A stretch of 64,000 nucleotides of DNA. It comes from Paraspadella gotoi. Taxonomy: Eukaryota; Chaetognatha. A program made the translations under genes and the position numbers. Positions 44,185 through 56,791 of this stretch are shown piece by piece (the stretch's first letter is position 1; each line of letters starts with the position of its first letter). The stretch lies in contig CM119271.1 in NCBI GenBank assembly GCA_051294375.1, forward strand, positions 2,246,677 to 2,310,676. The letters run 5' to 3'. The notes under the pieces were generated by a model. It saw only the letters and a list, made by a program, of their open reading frames with translations. It did not search any database and was not told the origin of the DNA.

Positions 44185-46239
44185 TCAACCGAATTCGGGA
44201 TCGACGTCTTCCCCGAACTTGGCCTCGTAAGGCTCAAAGGCTGTGCGGATCTCGTCCGCGATCCGCCGCTCGTCTTCGTCAGACTCGGGACATTTGCGCC
44301 AATCGATCCGTTCGACGGCGTCGAGAAGTTCCGGGAGGGCGAGGACCTGGATTTAGAAATTAAAACGAGGAATTAGCGGAGCGTGGACCTCGATCAAATA
44401 TGCATAATCAAATTGCATATTGCAGCAACTCAAAAAAGAACATATAAGCGAACTAGTTATTAAATAAACGCAAATTAGGCGACGCATTCCAAAATTATCT
44501 TTAACCCACATCAGCCAATAACTATCACGAACCTCTCTCCCAAAATTAATGGAGAATTTCCCCTTGATCTTGTGCAGCATCCGCGTTCCGTCGGGGCACT
44601 CGACGACGAAGAAGGGATGCCCCTTGGGCACGAGCTGCGCCAAGTTGGCGTGGCGCGACATTTCCGTCATATCTGTCGCGTCGCCGCCTTTGGACTGAAA
44701 GAGTCCCTTGACCCGCTCCGCCTTGTCCATCGGCACGGGAATGCATTGGACCTGCATGTGGGCAGTCTTAAAATTGCGCTCGTAGAAGACGGGCGCTAGG
44801 CCCATATGGGCGTAAAAGTCTTTGAGGACGCCCTTCATAAGGTCGACCTCGCGAAGGGCCTCTCTCGGGAGATCGACGGACGACTGATGGTGCTCGATGG
44901 GGATGATAAGAAGGTGTTCGCGAACGAGGCCGCCCTTGGGCAGGGCGATGTAGTTGTGGACACCCACGCTGACGACGAGGGACTTCTCCACCTTCTTTCC
45001 TCCAAGACAAAACCAGCAGTCTCCTTCGAACTTGGAATGATAATCGACGCTTCTGAACCCGCCACGACCGGCTCCGCGGAATCCGCGACCGCCGCCTCTT
45101 CCTCCGTCGCCTCCTCGGCCTCTTCCTCCTCCTCCTCTCATCTTCTTGTTATTCCCGCCGGCGTCTCCGTTTTTCCCCCGCTTCTGACCGCCGCCTTCGA
45201 CGTTCCAGAAGAACTGATCCCCGCCGCCGTCGGCCCGTTCGCCTTTGTTCTTTTTCTGCGCCTTTTCCTCCTTAAAGGGACACTCGGTAACATCGGCTGG
45301 CTGTTTGCAGAGTTCCTCCTTCTCCATCTTGTGGGCGGGGGTAATGCCGAAGGCATAGATCCACTTCCGCTTCTCCGCGTTGCCCACTTTGGCGAGGGCG
45401 ATAAAGCGGGTGATGGGTTTCGAGGCTTCTTGGATGACCTAAGCGGAAAAAGTTAATTAATAAATTATATTTCAGATTATGACAAATAAACATACAATCA
45501 CGCACGCGCCTTGTGATTCCTGTAGGGAAACCGTTCGTAATGAACGTCCTGGATTGCGCCGAAATGATAGCGAGGCTTCATTAGCAGCGTCAACTGTGCC
45601 ACCTTCGCCGATCCGTGCATCTGCGTGTCGACGGGCGGCTCGCTCGGAGTTGCGAACTTGTCCACACCCTTTGGCCACATGGAAGAGATGAAAATATCGA
45701 CGCCGGTCTCTTTAATGCTTAAAAGAAAGAAATGGCGTTTAAGAACTTTATCGTACTCAAAGATAATTTCTTCTCCAATCTTCATTGTACCCGGAATCGG
45801 CGGCGACTTGCGCCTCAAGCCTTTCAATGTCCTCCTGGTAGAAGACGTTGGGCAAATTCTTTCCGCCGGCGACGACTGCTTTGTTGGCGTCGATGCCGCT
45901 CAGGTAGGCCACTTTAAGCCCGGTACTGCCGGTGAAAACGCCGGACCGGCCCAAATGGAACACGTTTTCCGCCAGCTCCCCGCCGGCGCCGTTGTCCGGG
46001 TAGAAGAGGTCCAGTTCGGGCTTGAGCGGCCCTAGAACGTAAGTGACGATGGGCGCCTTGATTTCTCCAGTTTTGTACTTTTGAAAGTCGGCGACGTGCC
46101 GAGGGTCTTCGGAGAAGAACTCGCCTACGCAGAAGAGCATGTCGAAGGCCCCCTGTTTCTTATGAATGAGATTAACGCGCTTGTAGACGTCGGAGAGTTT
46201 GCCCTCCACATCCCCGCAGACCAAAATGCGGAGAGACAT
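44185..46239 (-). CDS. CWF19L1: CWF19-like protein 1 (Drn1 type)
   Basis: Four exons (46239-45791, 45717-45510, 45438-44533, 44346-44185) join in phase to 574 aa. The N-terminal half has the phosphoesterase-like fold (RILVCGDVEGKL, FDMLFCVGEFF, YVLGPL, LGRSGVF, VAYLSGI) that in yeast Drn1 modulates lariat debranching. After VDIFISSMWPKGV and YRNH comes the CwfJ C-terminal region with CWFCLGG, VSVGVHNYIALPKGGLV, IIPIEHHQSS and the CwfJ-2 tail (WRKCPESDEDERRIADE). Between the two CwfJ parts is a lineage-specific RGG-rich linker (MRGGGGRGRGGDGGRGGG), an RNA-binding type of sequence. Intron 2 starts with GC (AAG then GCGCGT), forced by phase. It functions in nuclear pre-mRNA or lariat processing by inference. 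Confidence 0.95.
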
Positions 46240-47483
46240 TATGATAGTTTTTTTTTGTTTTTTTTTTTTTTGAAAATAAAGAAAAGTTTTTGACTCTTTT
46301 CCTCAAAAGTTAAGTTTCATCGAGATTGTAACGAGTATTAAAATTTTTTGGTTTTTATCTTTTGTTATTTTTTTGTCTGTTTCTGTTTTTATTTTCCAGG
46401 GGACTGAGCCTGAAAGAATGGGGTTTTCTGTGACCTTCAAAAAGTACGACCACTAAAAAAAAATTTACTTACCCCGTTGAGTTAAAGCTGAAATGGAAGC
46501 GATCAATAACTGTCTAAGATTATTAAACAGTCAATGTAACGAACAACAATGGTTTAACAAAGAATGACGAGTAATCATCAGAAATAATGACAATCGGACC
46601 TACACTAGAAAAAAATAATGAAACGTTGCATAGGAAGGGATAAATAAGAACAATTATTGTTCTTTCAGTCTTTCGCTGATTGTATGAGTTGACTAACTTT
46701 TGCAGATTCTTTAATGTTATGGGCTAGCAGGGAATCGGATGTAGTTATAAAAAAAAATTTCATAACTTTTAAGAAATTGGTACAACCAATATAAATTAAA
46801 TTAAAGTTCTATTTCGGGTCGATCATCACAAGTTTCACGTTTCAGCCGATAACCCATTTTAAATTTGCAAATTTCAGATCTGTGTAATGCACAGTGTGTA
46901 TATCTTGATTGACTCGTTCCGGCTTTTGCCGACGTTTGAGTAATCATTTGGATAATGCGTTGTCTGCTTTTAATGAAAAAAAATTTATATATATTTTTTT
47001 AATTTTTTGTCGTTGAACGTGATCGTTGGTGGTCCAAATCATCACTAATACTACTACTAGCTTTCCCTTCATTATGATTTCAAAATCTCAGTTTCCAAGA
47101 GAACAAATTATTGAACCTAGTTTCAATTTCAAGAAACTCCAAAGTATTTAAAAATCAAGAAACAAAGCGAATGAGACAATAAAAATCTTAAATAAAAATA
47201 AATTCTGGTTGTGAGTTGTAATCGCTGACAAGAATAAGAACGAAGGAATTGGACGAACGCCATTAAGTCCAGAATCTATGGTATTAAAGAAATGTTAACA
47301 ACCAAACTAGCTATGTTAACCGTGAATCGGTTGATTCCAGAATCGATTTAGAAATTCGAATTTATAAATTTAAAATTTGACAGAATTTTCTCAAAGAAGA
47401 GAAATAGAAAGATTTTTTTTAAAAGTAAATCTAACTTAATCCAAAGAACAAATAATACATTAAAAGGATATAGGAACGTTAAT
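46240..47483. other. AT-rich intergenic region
   Basis: 1.24 kb between CWF19L1 and the next upstream gene. It contains T- and A-runs and no recognisable gene, RNA or repeat copy. Promoter and polyadenylation signals must lie here if the two genes are transcribed separately. Confidence 0.5.
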
Positions 47484-50400
47484 TCACAGAATGACCACGG
47501 GATCGTCAACGTCGCCAGAGGTTGCCGTCGCCGTGGAGACGACGTCGGATCCTCGCGAGTAAATAGACGTGGAAGAATCAGACAAAGAACCCTTAAGCGA
47601 CGCCGCCTCCGCCCCATAAGAGGCGCCGGCGTCGCCATGGCTGATTCCGGCTCCGCCCCAAACAGTCTCGATCTGAATCTCGCTGGTCTCGATCGGCGCC
47701 AAAGATGAAGAGGCGGCGACGGATTCCGGGCGGGAAAAAGCTGAAGATGATGAAGACGAAGACGCCAAAGCCTCCTGAGGCTTCAGCGGCAGAGAAGATT
47801 GACGGAGAAGGATATTCTGAAAGACGCCGGTGGGAGAGGGCGCTGGGAAAGAAGACGCCGAGGATAAGGGGATGAAAGAAGATCGTGAATTGACGGGAAA
47901 TCGAGCGAGTTTTGACAAAGCCGCCTCTGCTTGAAAGTCGCGTCTCTGGGAGTTACCGAGCGATTCCGGATTAATATTTGAACGAATAGTAGGCGCAGTC
48001 GCCTCGACCAAAGAGAGGGTTTTTGGGTCGTCGAGGATCTCGACCTCCGCTCCGACTATCTCCACGACCGCTTTCGAAGCCCTAGGAAATAACCCAGATG
48101 TGGTTAAACCGCGAACCAGTTTGGGCAGAGATGGACGTTCGAATAAGTTGGGCGCCACCGCCGTCTCGCATGCTGCTTTTCCAGTCGAAGTCGCCTTATT
48201 GACAACGTTAAAAGTCGGCGCCGTTGCCAACGTGACGCCGGGTGGAATGACGGGGCGAATGAGCGGCGTCATGGATCCGTAGTTGTTGATGACGATAGGG
48301 GACGCCGATGACGTCTTCTGGGATTCGTTCGATAATTGGATGGAGGCGGTAGAAGGGGACGCGGGGTTCTGGTTGTCTATGACGACGTTAACACCCGGAG
48401 GGAACTGAAGGAAGCCGCCCGGAAGAATCTTGAAGGGCAGGCTAGTAGCTTTAGGGAGAATAGGAGGTAGATCAGACGGAGATGTAGTAAAAGATGCCCG
48501 AGGGGAGAATGAGACAATGTTTGGTAAATTCTGCAAAAAAAAAAAAAAGATTTAAATTAGTTTTTAATGCTCTAAATTGATAAGACATATATATTCGACG
48601 TCAGTGACCTCGTCATACCTTTTTTACGCTGGCAACCGGTGACGCTCCACTCAATATCAAAGGCGCAGTTTGGCGAAAATTCCAAGCGGCTCCACCGAAC
48701 TGGGGCCTCGCTCCTACGGCCATTGACGTCGATCCAACAATCACCGGCGCCGCTCTACTGATGACCGGCGGCGCAACACGGATACCCGGCGCCGCTCCAC
48801 CGATCATCGTGGCTGCTCTACCCACTCCCGGCGCTGCTCCACCAACTACTGGCGTCGCTCTACCGACCAACGGAGCGGGAATTCCCAATACGCGATCGAA
48901 GACAGAGAAACAGGATTCGATCTGGGGCGAGAAATCGAACAAGGAAGGCAGCGTGGCGATGAGGGGCGGGTCAAGGTCACCGGACGGAGAATCTGCCGTC
49001 GTCCCGAGGATCATGACGAGCTTCTCACGGGTGGAAGCGGATTCGCTGTCCAGCGGGTCGAGACTACAACTCGCTTGAGAGGCGCGGTCGATCTGATTGT
49101 GAAAAGAACGAGGGGTAGTTTCGGATTAAAGTTAAAATTATTTGTATTGCGGACGATCAACTCTTACACGCAACCTCGGTCAAACCAATTGACCTTACTT
49201 TCAACCTTACCCTCGATTGTTTTGCTCTTCTCTTTATGGTCAAACTTTGACCTTGTTATAGACCTAGCTTTTGACTGTTATTGTTGAAGAATAAATTCAT
49301 TCTTACTCGTGTTGCGTCCACAGACTACGATTTTATTGTTTTTTCTTTTAAAAACGAATCTCTGGCACCTTGTATGCTCGCTCCTCATTTCCGTTCCCCG
49401 TCTTCATAATATCCTCCACCATAGCCACGGGATCACAAGGTGAAAGACCCAGCATGACGGCGGCGACTAGCGTCCCGCCCTCGATCACGTGATTGGCTTG
49501 TGAATGAAGAAAAGTCCTCACTTGAGCCCCGACCGAGCGCAGGCGGCGTCGGCGGATTGCGTTTCCGTCGGCGGCGTCGAAAGGCGCCGGTACGCTGACG
49601 CTGATAGTTCTCCGCAACGCTGGAGAATCAAACAAACGCTGAATCATTTTCAGTTTTTTGTGCGACGGTTCGGATTCGTCGGGCGGTTTTAGGCGGTTGA
49701 TGTCGTCGACATTTTTGAGCTTTTCAACAACGCTACTTTTCGATTTGACGGCGTCACGGCTCGATGATCTCTTCAGTTTCGATTCTACTCTATTTTCAAC
49801 GTCACGCACGACGCCATTATCGTCCTCGACGAAGTCCGTCTTCAAAATACGCGCAAAGACGACATCGATGAGACCGTCCAACGCCTCGTGGGGTTCGCGG
49901 GGCAAAGCGTCAGCTCCCGGACGTTTAGCCTTTCCCTCGACGTCCACTTCAGCCTCGATCTCCCATCGACCAACTTTGAAGAACCCGACAAACTCGCACC
50001 CTCGTCGAAGTGCGCAAAGGTTCCCCACGAGCGTCGCGACGATTTTCCGCTTCTTCGTCCGCCAACCCGGGTCGCCGCAGTGAAGGTGCAAAAGACAGAG
50101 GCCGTTCCCTCCCGCCCTCCGTAGGTGGACGAGTTCGCCGTGAGTCCCGAGATCCCGATCGAGGATCCCTTCGACGGCGATTTCCCGCGATCGGCGGAGC
50201 GATTCGGCGGATTCGAGGCGAGAGTCGGCGTCGGGTTTCCAAGGACGGTAAGGGCGAGAACGAGCACAGATTGAATCGGAGTTGAGGGAGAATTTTTCGG
50301 GAGTTTTCTTAGGAGAGACTGAATGAGTAAGTTTAGAAAATATTGCGAAGGCAGAAGAGGGAGATCTCTCTCTCTTTGCGACGGCGAGACAAGATCGAGA

Positions 50401-51024
50401 CGCGACGAGCTTTTGTCGTTGTTTGCTACGTTGAGTTGCGATCTTTCGTTTGACTTTAATCCGAGTGGATGACTTGCTATCGTCGTCGTTTTTGCTGTCG
50501 ATTTCGCCGACGTCTTTTTTTTCGACGTCCTTTCGGCCTTCATCAATGTCCTCGAAATTGTTTCGCGACATCTTCATGTACTTTCGAACCACGGCGGGCA
50601 GGTTGGCGTGTCGCTTTCTCGAGGGTCTTGAGAGATCGTCGATCTGTTCGGCTCCCTCCTTCGATTTGACGGCCTTCGCCGTATCCTCGGCAGAATCGAC
50701 GCCTTCGACGGCGCGATCGAAGATGCCCTTCTTAACATCCGGACGCAAAACGGATTCAAAATCCAATAGGCCACTCGAGGAAAGTCTTTTGCCAGCCTCC
50801 GACTTTTCCTTCTCCGCCTCCCTCGTCACCCCCTTCGTCCGCGGTCCCTCCTTCTTTAGATCCCGCAGCAGCTCGTCGAGGTGCGCTGAGGCGAAGGGAG
50901 ACGCTCGCTGCTCGCGACTTTCAAGGGGGTCGCATGAGACGTCCGTTCTGGAGGAGGATGAGGAGGAGGTCAAGGAGGAGTTGGAGCTGGGAGTTTTGGA
51001 ACTCTTCTTCTTTTTCGACTTCAT
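47484..51024 (-). CDS. Unrecognised large, mostly disordered protein (one gene in three exons, or two genes)
   Basis: Three coding blocks share phase 0: 51024-49369, 49092-48619 and 48530-47484, giving 1,058 aa if joined. Block 1 is lysine/serine/acid-rich for 270 residues, then has a folded-looking core (GELVHLRRAGGNGLCLLHL, KKRKIVATLVGNLCALRRG, FFKVGRWEIEAEV, GLIDVVFARIL) and a C-terminal helix GGTLVAAVMLGLSPCDPVAM. Block 2 includes tandem GGAAPG-type repeats. Block 3 is Ser/Pro-rich and ends DVDDPVVIL. The junction of blocks 2 and 3 is sound. The donor between blocks 1 and 2 (AAG then GTGCCA) is weak, and the frame would otherwise stop at 49348, so block 1 may be its own gene. The frame stays open upstream of the ATG (STWREITWIKDNG), so an extra 5' exon is possible. 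A nuclear role is guessed from composition only. Confidence 0.5.
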
Positions 51025-52298
51025 CGTCGCTTCTTCCAACGAGTCATCAGCTCCGTTGTCTTTTATCCAAGTGATTTCTCTCCAGGTCGACCTCGGTTCA
51101 CTCAGCTCGAAAGATTGTCATGATCGTTACATCGTTGGGTGATCTGTAATTAATTAATTAATTAGAATGGTGATGTTAAGGTCGAGGACATCGTTTGTCG
51201 ACTTCGGGCGAATTAAAACATAGGAGGTAAAAAAATGGAATAAAATTGTCACGAGAACGTAGTTCTTCGCCTTCGTCGACAAAGAGTGATTACGACAAAA
51301 CAATAATAATAAAAAAAAAAATTAATAAAAATAAAGTTATTTTAATTTTTATTTTCTTTCGAAAAAAAGAAGCTAGAGACGGTGGATTTGTATTCGTTTG
51401 GGTACATGTAGACTGTAGAGTAGGGGGGGGGGAAGAAGGGAAGGAATAGCGATTTTTGTTTTGTATGATTGGTAAGCGACTAATATGATTAGTAGTCATG
51501 ATCATATTCGATCTCAATAGTAACGTCATGTTATCGATAACGATGCTCTAGAATCTATAATACTATTATGTAATATAATATATACGTAATTTGGTAAAGC
51601 TTTTGTTTTTCGGCCAACAACACGAACAAATCAGGCGGTAAAATATGTAGGCAGTGGTCATTTTGACATTAAATTTGCATCAAAAAGTATACTAAAGTAT
51701 ACTAATAAAAGTGGATATCAACATGACAAATTTTTGCACCGTTTTTAACCTAAATTTTTAACGGGAAAAGAAAATAATTGCGTTTCAAGTTTCACAGCTA
51801 CATCGAAAGGAAAACGAAACAATCTAGGTCTAGTTAGAAAAAATAGGTTGTGAATATTGATTGACTTTTATTCTCATTAGACTAGTAACTTTTTCACCTA
51901 CGAGCAACAACTTTGGTTCCAACCCCGAGGTGCTGTTTATTAGTGGGAAAAAGTGGGGGCACTGGGGAAAAAGGGTATAAATAATATAAATAATATTACG
52001 CATCCAAAAAAAAAAAAAAAAAAACTAGATATAACTCGATTTGGTATTCGACATAAACACAAGCAAACATAAAAATGACGGCCGTTCAAATTTTTTTTTC
52101 AAAAATAGCAAAAGAATTTGAAAAAAATTTGCAGGGAAAAAAGTGATAAATTGCACGGAATTTGCACAAAAACGAATATTCGGATAAAAGGAGAGAAAAT
52201 TAATAAATTAAAATCGAATTCGCAGGATCAAAAAAGATAAAAAAGACCAAAAAAGTCAAAAAAAAACAAAAGGAAAAAAAAAATCGTCGAGAGCGATT
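51025..52298. other. AT-rich intergenic region
   Basis: 1.27 kb between LYPLA and the large disordered protein. Apart from A/T runs and an open stretch just upstream of 51024, nothing is recognised. A further 5' exon of the downstream gene may lie near 51110. Confidence 0.45.
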
Positions 52299-53222
52299 TC
52301 ACTTGGCCGGAATAACCTCGTCAAGGAAAGTTTTTAAATCCCTGATCTCCTCCTCGGAAGAGTGGTGGCCCATGGCCGAATACTCGTGGAACCGGTGCTT
52401 GCCGTTGAGCTTGGCCAAAGCTCCCGCCGTCAGCTTGCCCCATTGGAACGGGACGATGGGGTCTGCCTTGCCGTGACACTGGATGATCGGGGTCGATAGG
52501 TTTGAACGGGCCGCCTCGGGAAACCGCTTGTGCAGAGGGAGCCAGGTAGAGAGGAGCACCACCCCGCCGATTCGGAGGTCCATGGTGAGCGAGGCGAAGA
52601 CGGCAGCGGCGCCGCCCTGCGAAAATCCACCCACGACAATGCGCTCGGCGGGAACGCCGGCCGCGATCTCGGCGTCGACGAGCGACTTGAGGGCGACGGC
52701 GGCGCGTTCGATGCCGGCCGCGTCCTCTTCAGTGCCGGGATCTAAGCCACGGATGTCGAACCAAGAGGGCATCTGATGAGGAAGATAGAAGATTTGTTAG
52801 GGGGCGAATTTTACAGATTTTACCTGAAATTTTTTTCATCTTCAGCTCTACACTTCCTCAAATTAGCTAAGTCTCCTCACTACCTAAATTGTCAAAATCT
52901 CATTTCCATTTTCAAATCGAATTGAATGGAACAATCTTTCCATTGTCTTCATTTTTTCAATTCTCTACAGTTCACACTCCGCCGTCACCGCCCCCCCCCC
53001 TTTCCCCTCAATTCTTTTCCACACCTGAAACCCTCCGTTGAGCGTGACGGGTTGAGCAGGAGCCGTAGGGCAAACGAATTTGACATGACCCAAGCCAAGT
53101 TTGCCGAAGGTGACCGACCACTGTTGCCCCGTATCGCCGAGGCCATGAAAAAAGATCATAGTGGCGCTGTGATTTGTCGTAGGGTCAATTGTGAACACCC
53201 GACCAAATTCCAGAGTCGACAT
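52299..53222 (-). CDS. LYPLA1: Acyl-protein thioesterase (lysophospholipase family)
   Basis: Two exons (53222-53025, 52772-52299) give 223 aa, the usual family length. The alpha/beta hydrolase has IFFHGLGDTGQQW at residue 24, PTAPAQPVTLNGG, MPSWFDIRG at the start of exon 2, the nucleophile in GGFSQGGA, CHGKADPIVPFQWG with the catalytic Asp, and SAMGHHSS with the catalytic His. These enzymes remove S-palmitoyl groups from cytosolic proteins such as Ras and Galpha. Whether it is LYPLA1 or LYPLA2 cannot be decided from the sequence. ELAV-like lies 533 nt upstream on the same strand. Confidence 0.96.
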
Positions 53223-53755
53223 CTTTTTTGATTTTCTTCGTTTCGTGTGTCTATGTCTTATTATTTACCCACTTTTAATTGTTTCAAAAAAATATCACTG
53301 TTGATTAGAGTTTTTCTATTATTTAAGCGAATTCTCTCTGTACAGGAGAAACAAGAAAAAAAAAATGAAGGGATAATGAAGACATCGCACTTGCACATGA
53401 TTAAACGCACGAAAGAGAAGGGGGTGGGGGAGGAAAAAAGAAAACTGTCTATCTGGCAATAAACTAAAAAGGAAAATCTACGGAATCTAATTGGTTGTAC
53501 CTAATGTACGAGGACGTTTTAAGTATATATATACCGATAAATGGTAGTAACGAAACTTGGATACGTGGCGTGTAATCCTGGATTCAAACTTGGGGGGGGG
53601 GAAACCAATTTCGGGAGAGAAGAGCGAAAAATAAAACGATATGAGAAAGAATATGGAAAGCTCGGCAATGTTGGCGGGGGGGAAAAACCCACAAATAAGA
53701 ACCAAAAAAAAAAAATGAAAACTGTCAATCATTCTCCCCCCCCCATCTTCCTTTT

Positions 53756-54733
53756 CTACTTCTTGAAGGAAACCTGCAAGGGTTTCCCGCCCATCATGTA
53801 TCCGTCGAGCTGCCGAATGGCGAAGTTGGCCTCGTCGTGGTTGACCATGGTGACGAAGCCGTAGCCCTTGCCTTTACCCGAGGGGCCTTCCTTGATGACG
53901 TTAACCTTGGAGACCGCGCCGAAGGGCGAGAAGAGGGAGTAGAGGAGACTCTCGTCCGCGTCGGGTCCGATGTTGTAGACGAAGAGGATGAAGCCCCCGC
54001 CGTTTTGCGCGGCGGGGTCAGCGTGATGTTCGGCGATGCGTTGTTGGCGCCTTGCTGCGTCGGGTTGAACCGGTACTGGCCGTGAATCCGCCGGATCGGC
54101 CCCGCCAGTGGCGGCGCCTCCGCTTCCGCCACCGCGATGAACGCCCATTCCCGGATAGGCGCCGTAGAATGCGCCGGCGCCCGCTGGGGCGGCGTGCGCG
54201 GCCGGCGCCGTGCCGAGAGATCGGTCGTTGTCGTCCTTTGCCTTTTTGACGGTGATCAACTGGGTGGCGCCCTCGGGTTGCGTTCCGTTCAAGGAAACCA
54301 TGGCGGCGTCGGCTTCTGTCTTTTTCGCAAAAAGAACAAACCCGCAGCCTTGTGGTGAAAAAAAAAAAACAAAAAAAACAAAAAACATATTTTTCTCCTC
54401 TAAGGCCGCCGTCGCGGGGTTCATAGTTTTTTTTTGTGCGTGAGGGGGTATTCAAATCCACAACGCAGTGAGAGATCGGTCGATTTCACCGTGCTGACGA
54501 AAAAAGGGGCGAACGAAAAACGCAAATAAAAAGTAAAGAAAAACCAGAGCTTATAAAAAAAAAAAAAAAAACTTCAAAAACAAAAAAATCTTAATTTGAC
54601 GCGCGAGTAAAAAAAAGGAAAAAAAAACTTTCGGGATGACATGGGCAGAAGCTTCAATCTCGAACAAACTACTTCATCATGCTTTGCAACACCTTCCCAA
54701 AAAATTTTTTAAAAAATATTCAAATTCAATAGC

Positions 54734-54770
<37 letters not shown>

Positions 54771-54860
54771 GGGGAAGGGAAAACTAGGAATTCCCACGTC
54801 TGGGAATCTTCGACGTTTGTTTTGTCTCTCGAGAGATCTCTCACTCTATCACTCACTATC

Positions 54861-54920
<60 letters not shown>

Positions 54921-55563
54921 CTCTCTTCGCTCTCTCTCTCTCTCTCTCCTTATAATCTATTTTACCTTTGGACTGTCCGGTAAAATTGTCCATAAGTATC
55001 TTGACGTTGACGATTTCCCCGTACGGGCTGAACATGGCCTTGAGCCCGTCCTGGGAGATGGTCTTGGGCAAATTGGCGACGTAGAGATTGGCGCCTCGAA
55101 TCTCGTCCGTCGGAGGGCGCGCGTAGGCGACCTTGATGTACTTGTGCATGAGCTGGAGACCGTTGAGGGTGTCGATGGCTGTGAAATTGTGGGAGGGGAA
55201 CGAGTGTGGAGAGAAAAAAGCTTAAAAAAATGAAATAAGACAATGGATTGAATTTGTGAATTTATTTATTTATTTATTTGGGAAAAAGCATAAGAATAAA
55301 CATAGCCCGATATTAAAAGAACATGAAACTATCCCTTTTGTCTCTATATTAGTCGAAACTAAACCTTTGAGGGCGTCCTCCTCGTTTTGGTAGTTGACGA
55401 ATCCATAGCCGAAGCTATAGCCCGTCCGTTTGTCTCTCAAGATCCTGGAGGACTGTAAGGGTCCGATGGCGGAGAAGAGTTGGTTGAACTCCGCGTCTGA
55501 CAGAGTCTGAGGTAAGTAGTTTATTATGAGATTTGTCCTCGAATTGTCGATCCCCGTCGCCAT
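53756..55563 (-). CDS. ELAV/Hu-type RNA-binding protein, three RRMs
   Basis: Three exons (55563-55365, 55178-54966, 54348-53756) join in phase to 334 aa. RRM1 has TNLIINYLPQ (RNP2) and SFGYGFVNY (RNP1). RRM2 has ANLYVANLPK and GCGFVLFAKK. After a Gly/Ala-rich hinge (GAYPGMGVHRGGGSGGAA) RRM3 has FILFVYNIG and GKGYGFVTM and ends LQVSFKK. This spacing, and the linker YIKVAYARPP between RRM1 and RRM2, are the ELAV pattern. Such proteins bind AU-rich and U-rich elements and control mRNA stability, splicing and translation. It is not possible to say whether expression is neuronal. Intron 2 holds an A-run and a long CT microsatellite. Confidence 0.93.
54738..54950. repeat. Poly(A) run and (CT)n microsatellite in ELAV-like intron 2
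   Basis: An A-run of about 33 bases (54737-54769) and, from about 54865, more than 25 CT units with a short interruption. On the transcribed strand these read as poly(T) and (AG)n. Confidence 0.95.
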
Positions 55564-56061
55564 CTTGGATTTTTTGTATGTATTTTGTTTGGTTTTAGTT
55601 TGTTTAAAACTTCAGGACTGAAATTTTTTTTAAATTAAATAAATTCGAAAAAAATAATATAACTATAATAAACAATCAACAAACAACAACGGAAACAAAG
55701 ATCAATCATCATGTTTCATTTCATTCTTGTTACACCTATGAATATTAAATTATTCACATTAATGACTATGTCGCTCGGAAATTCAGTCAATCTCTTGTCA
55801 ATAATTAATTAAACGCGAGCGGAATGTACGAGGATTTTTGATCAGCAGTAAATATATTGCCTGTCACCATGGAAACAAAACCTCGAAAAGAGACGAGCTT
55901 ATTTGGAACAAGTGAAAAAGGAAGGGGGGAGGAGGACGTAGATTTGGTTTCTCTTAGGCGTGTACTTTTTCGTTTTAACATCAAACTGATATTAGATATC
56001 ACAACTGTTATAAAAACTAATTTGGTTTCTCTAAGGCGAGTACTTATTCGTTTTAACATCA

Positions 56062-56791
56062 TCAAGAGGGCGGCTGCGGCTGCGGCGGGGCCGTCGCCCC
56101 AGGAGCGAGGACGGGAGCGGCGACCAGTTTCTTCTCCCGCTCCCTCTCGCGATCCTTGGCCGCCTCCCTCGCCAGCGCCTCCTTCTGCTTCTCCGATTGC
56201 AGCTTGAGCGCTCGACGCTTGAGCCGCGTGGTGCGTTCGTGCAGCGACGTCATGGAGCGGCGGATGTTGACGAGGCGTTCGTGATAGGATTTGACTCGAG
56301 ACATTCTCTGCCGGAGGCGATCGTTGCTTTGGCTGTCGTCGAATCTGCGCGTTGTGATAAAACGGTTGGGATAAAACGCCAATGAGATGGTAATGGAATT
56401 TTATTTATTGCGGTAATTAATTACGCCAATAAATAGAAAAAATACAATTTTTGAACAAATTTCCAAAATCGTTTCGTTTATTTCACCTTTGGTTTTCCAA
56501 TCGGATTCCATCGAGAACGGTCTCTTGCTTCCGCAACAGCTCGTCGAGAGATTTTTTCGATTTGTCGAGCGGCGGGAGGACGTGGGCCAACAGCCCGCGA
56601 CCGAGGCAGTCCGCGATTTCCTCTGGGGCGGTGGAAGGCAGAAGGGACGGTCGGGGTTCTGCAGGCGTTGTTGGTGAAATTGGGGAAGCGGGGAGATCGA
56701 GGGGAACGAAGGGGTCGTCGTCCGGACGAACGGTTTCGCGGTCAAACGGATTTTCGCGTTTGACGGGAGATCCGGGCGAAAAGGTCGCCAT
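56062..56791 (-). CDS. BLOC1S6: BLOC-1 subunit 6 (pallidin)
   Basis: Two exons (56791-56487, 56344-56062) give 195 aa (human 172). After a proline-rich N-terminus the protein shows LGRGLLAHVLPPLDKSKKSL, VKSYHERLVNIRRSM, LHERTTRLKRRALKLQ and EKQKEALAREAAKDRERERE, which parallels pallidin's LSHYLPDLQRSKQAL, KHYHAKLVNIRKEM and KLKKRALKLQQKRQKE. The protein is almost entirely coiled coil. BLOC-1 builds lysosome-related organelles and sorts endosomal cargo. The Pro/Gln-rich C-terminus replaces the short vertebrate tail. Confidence 0.93.
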
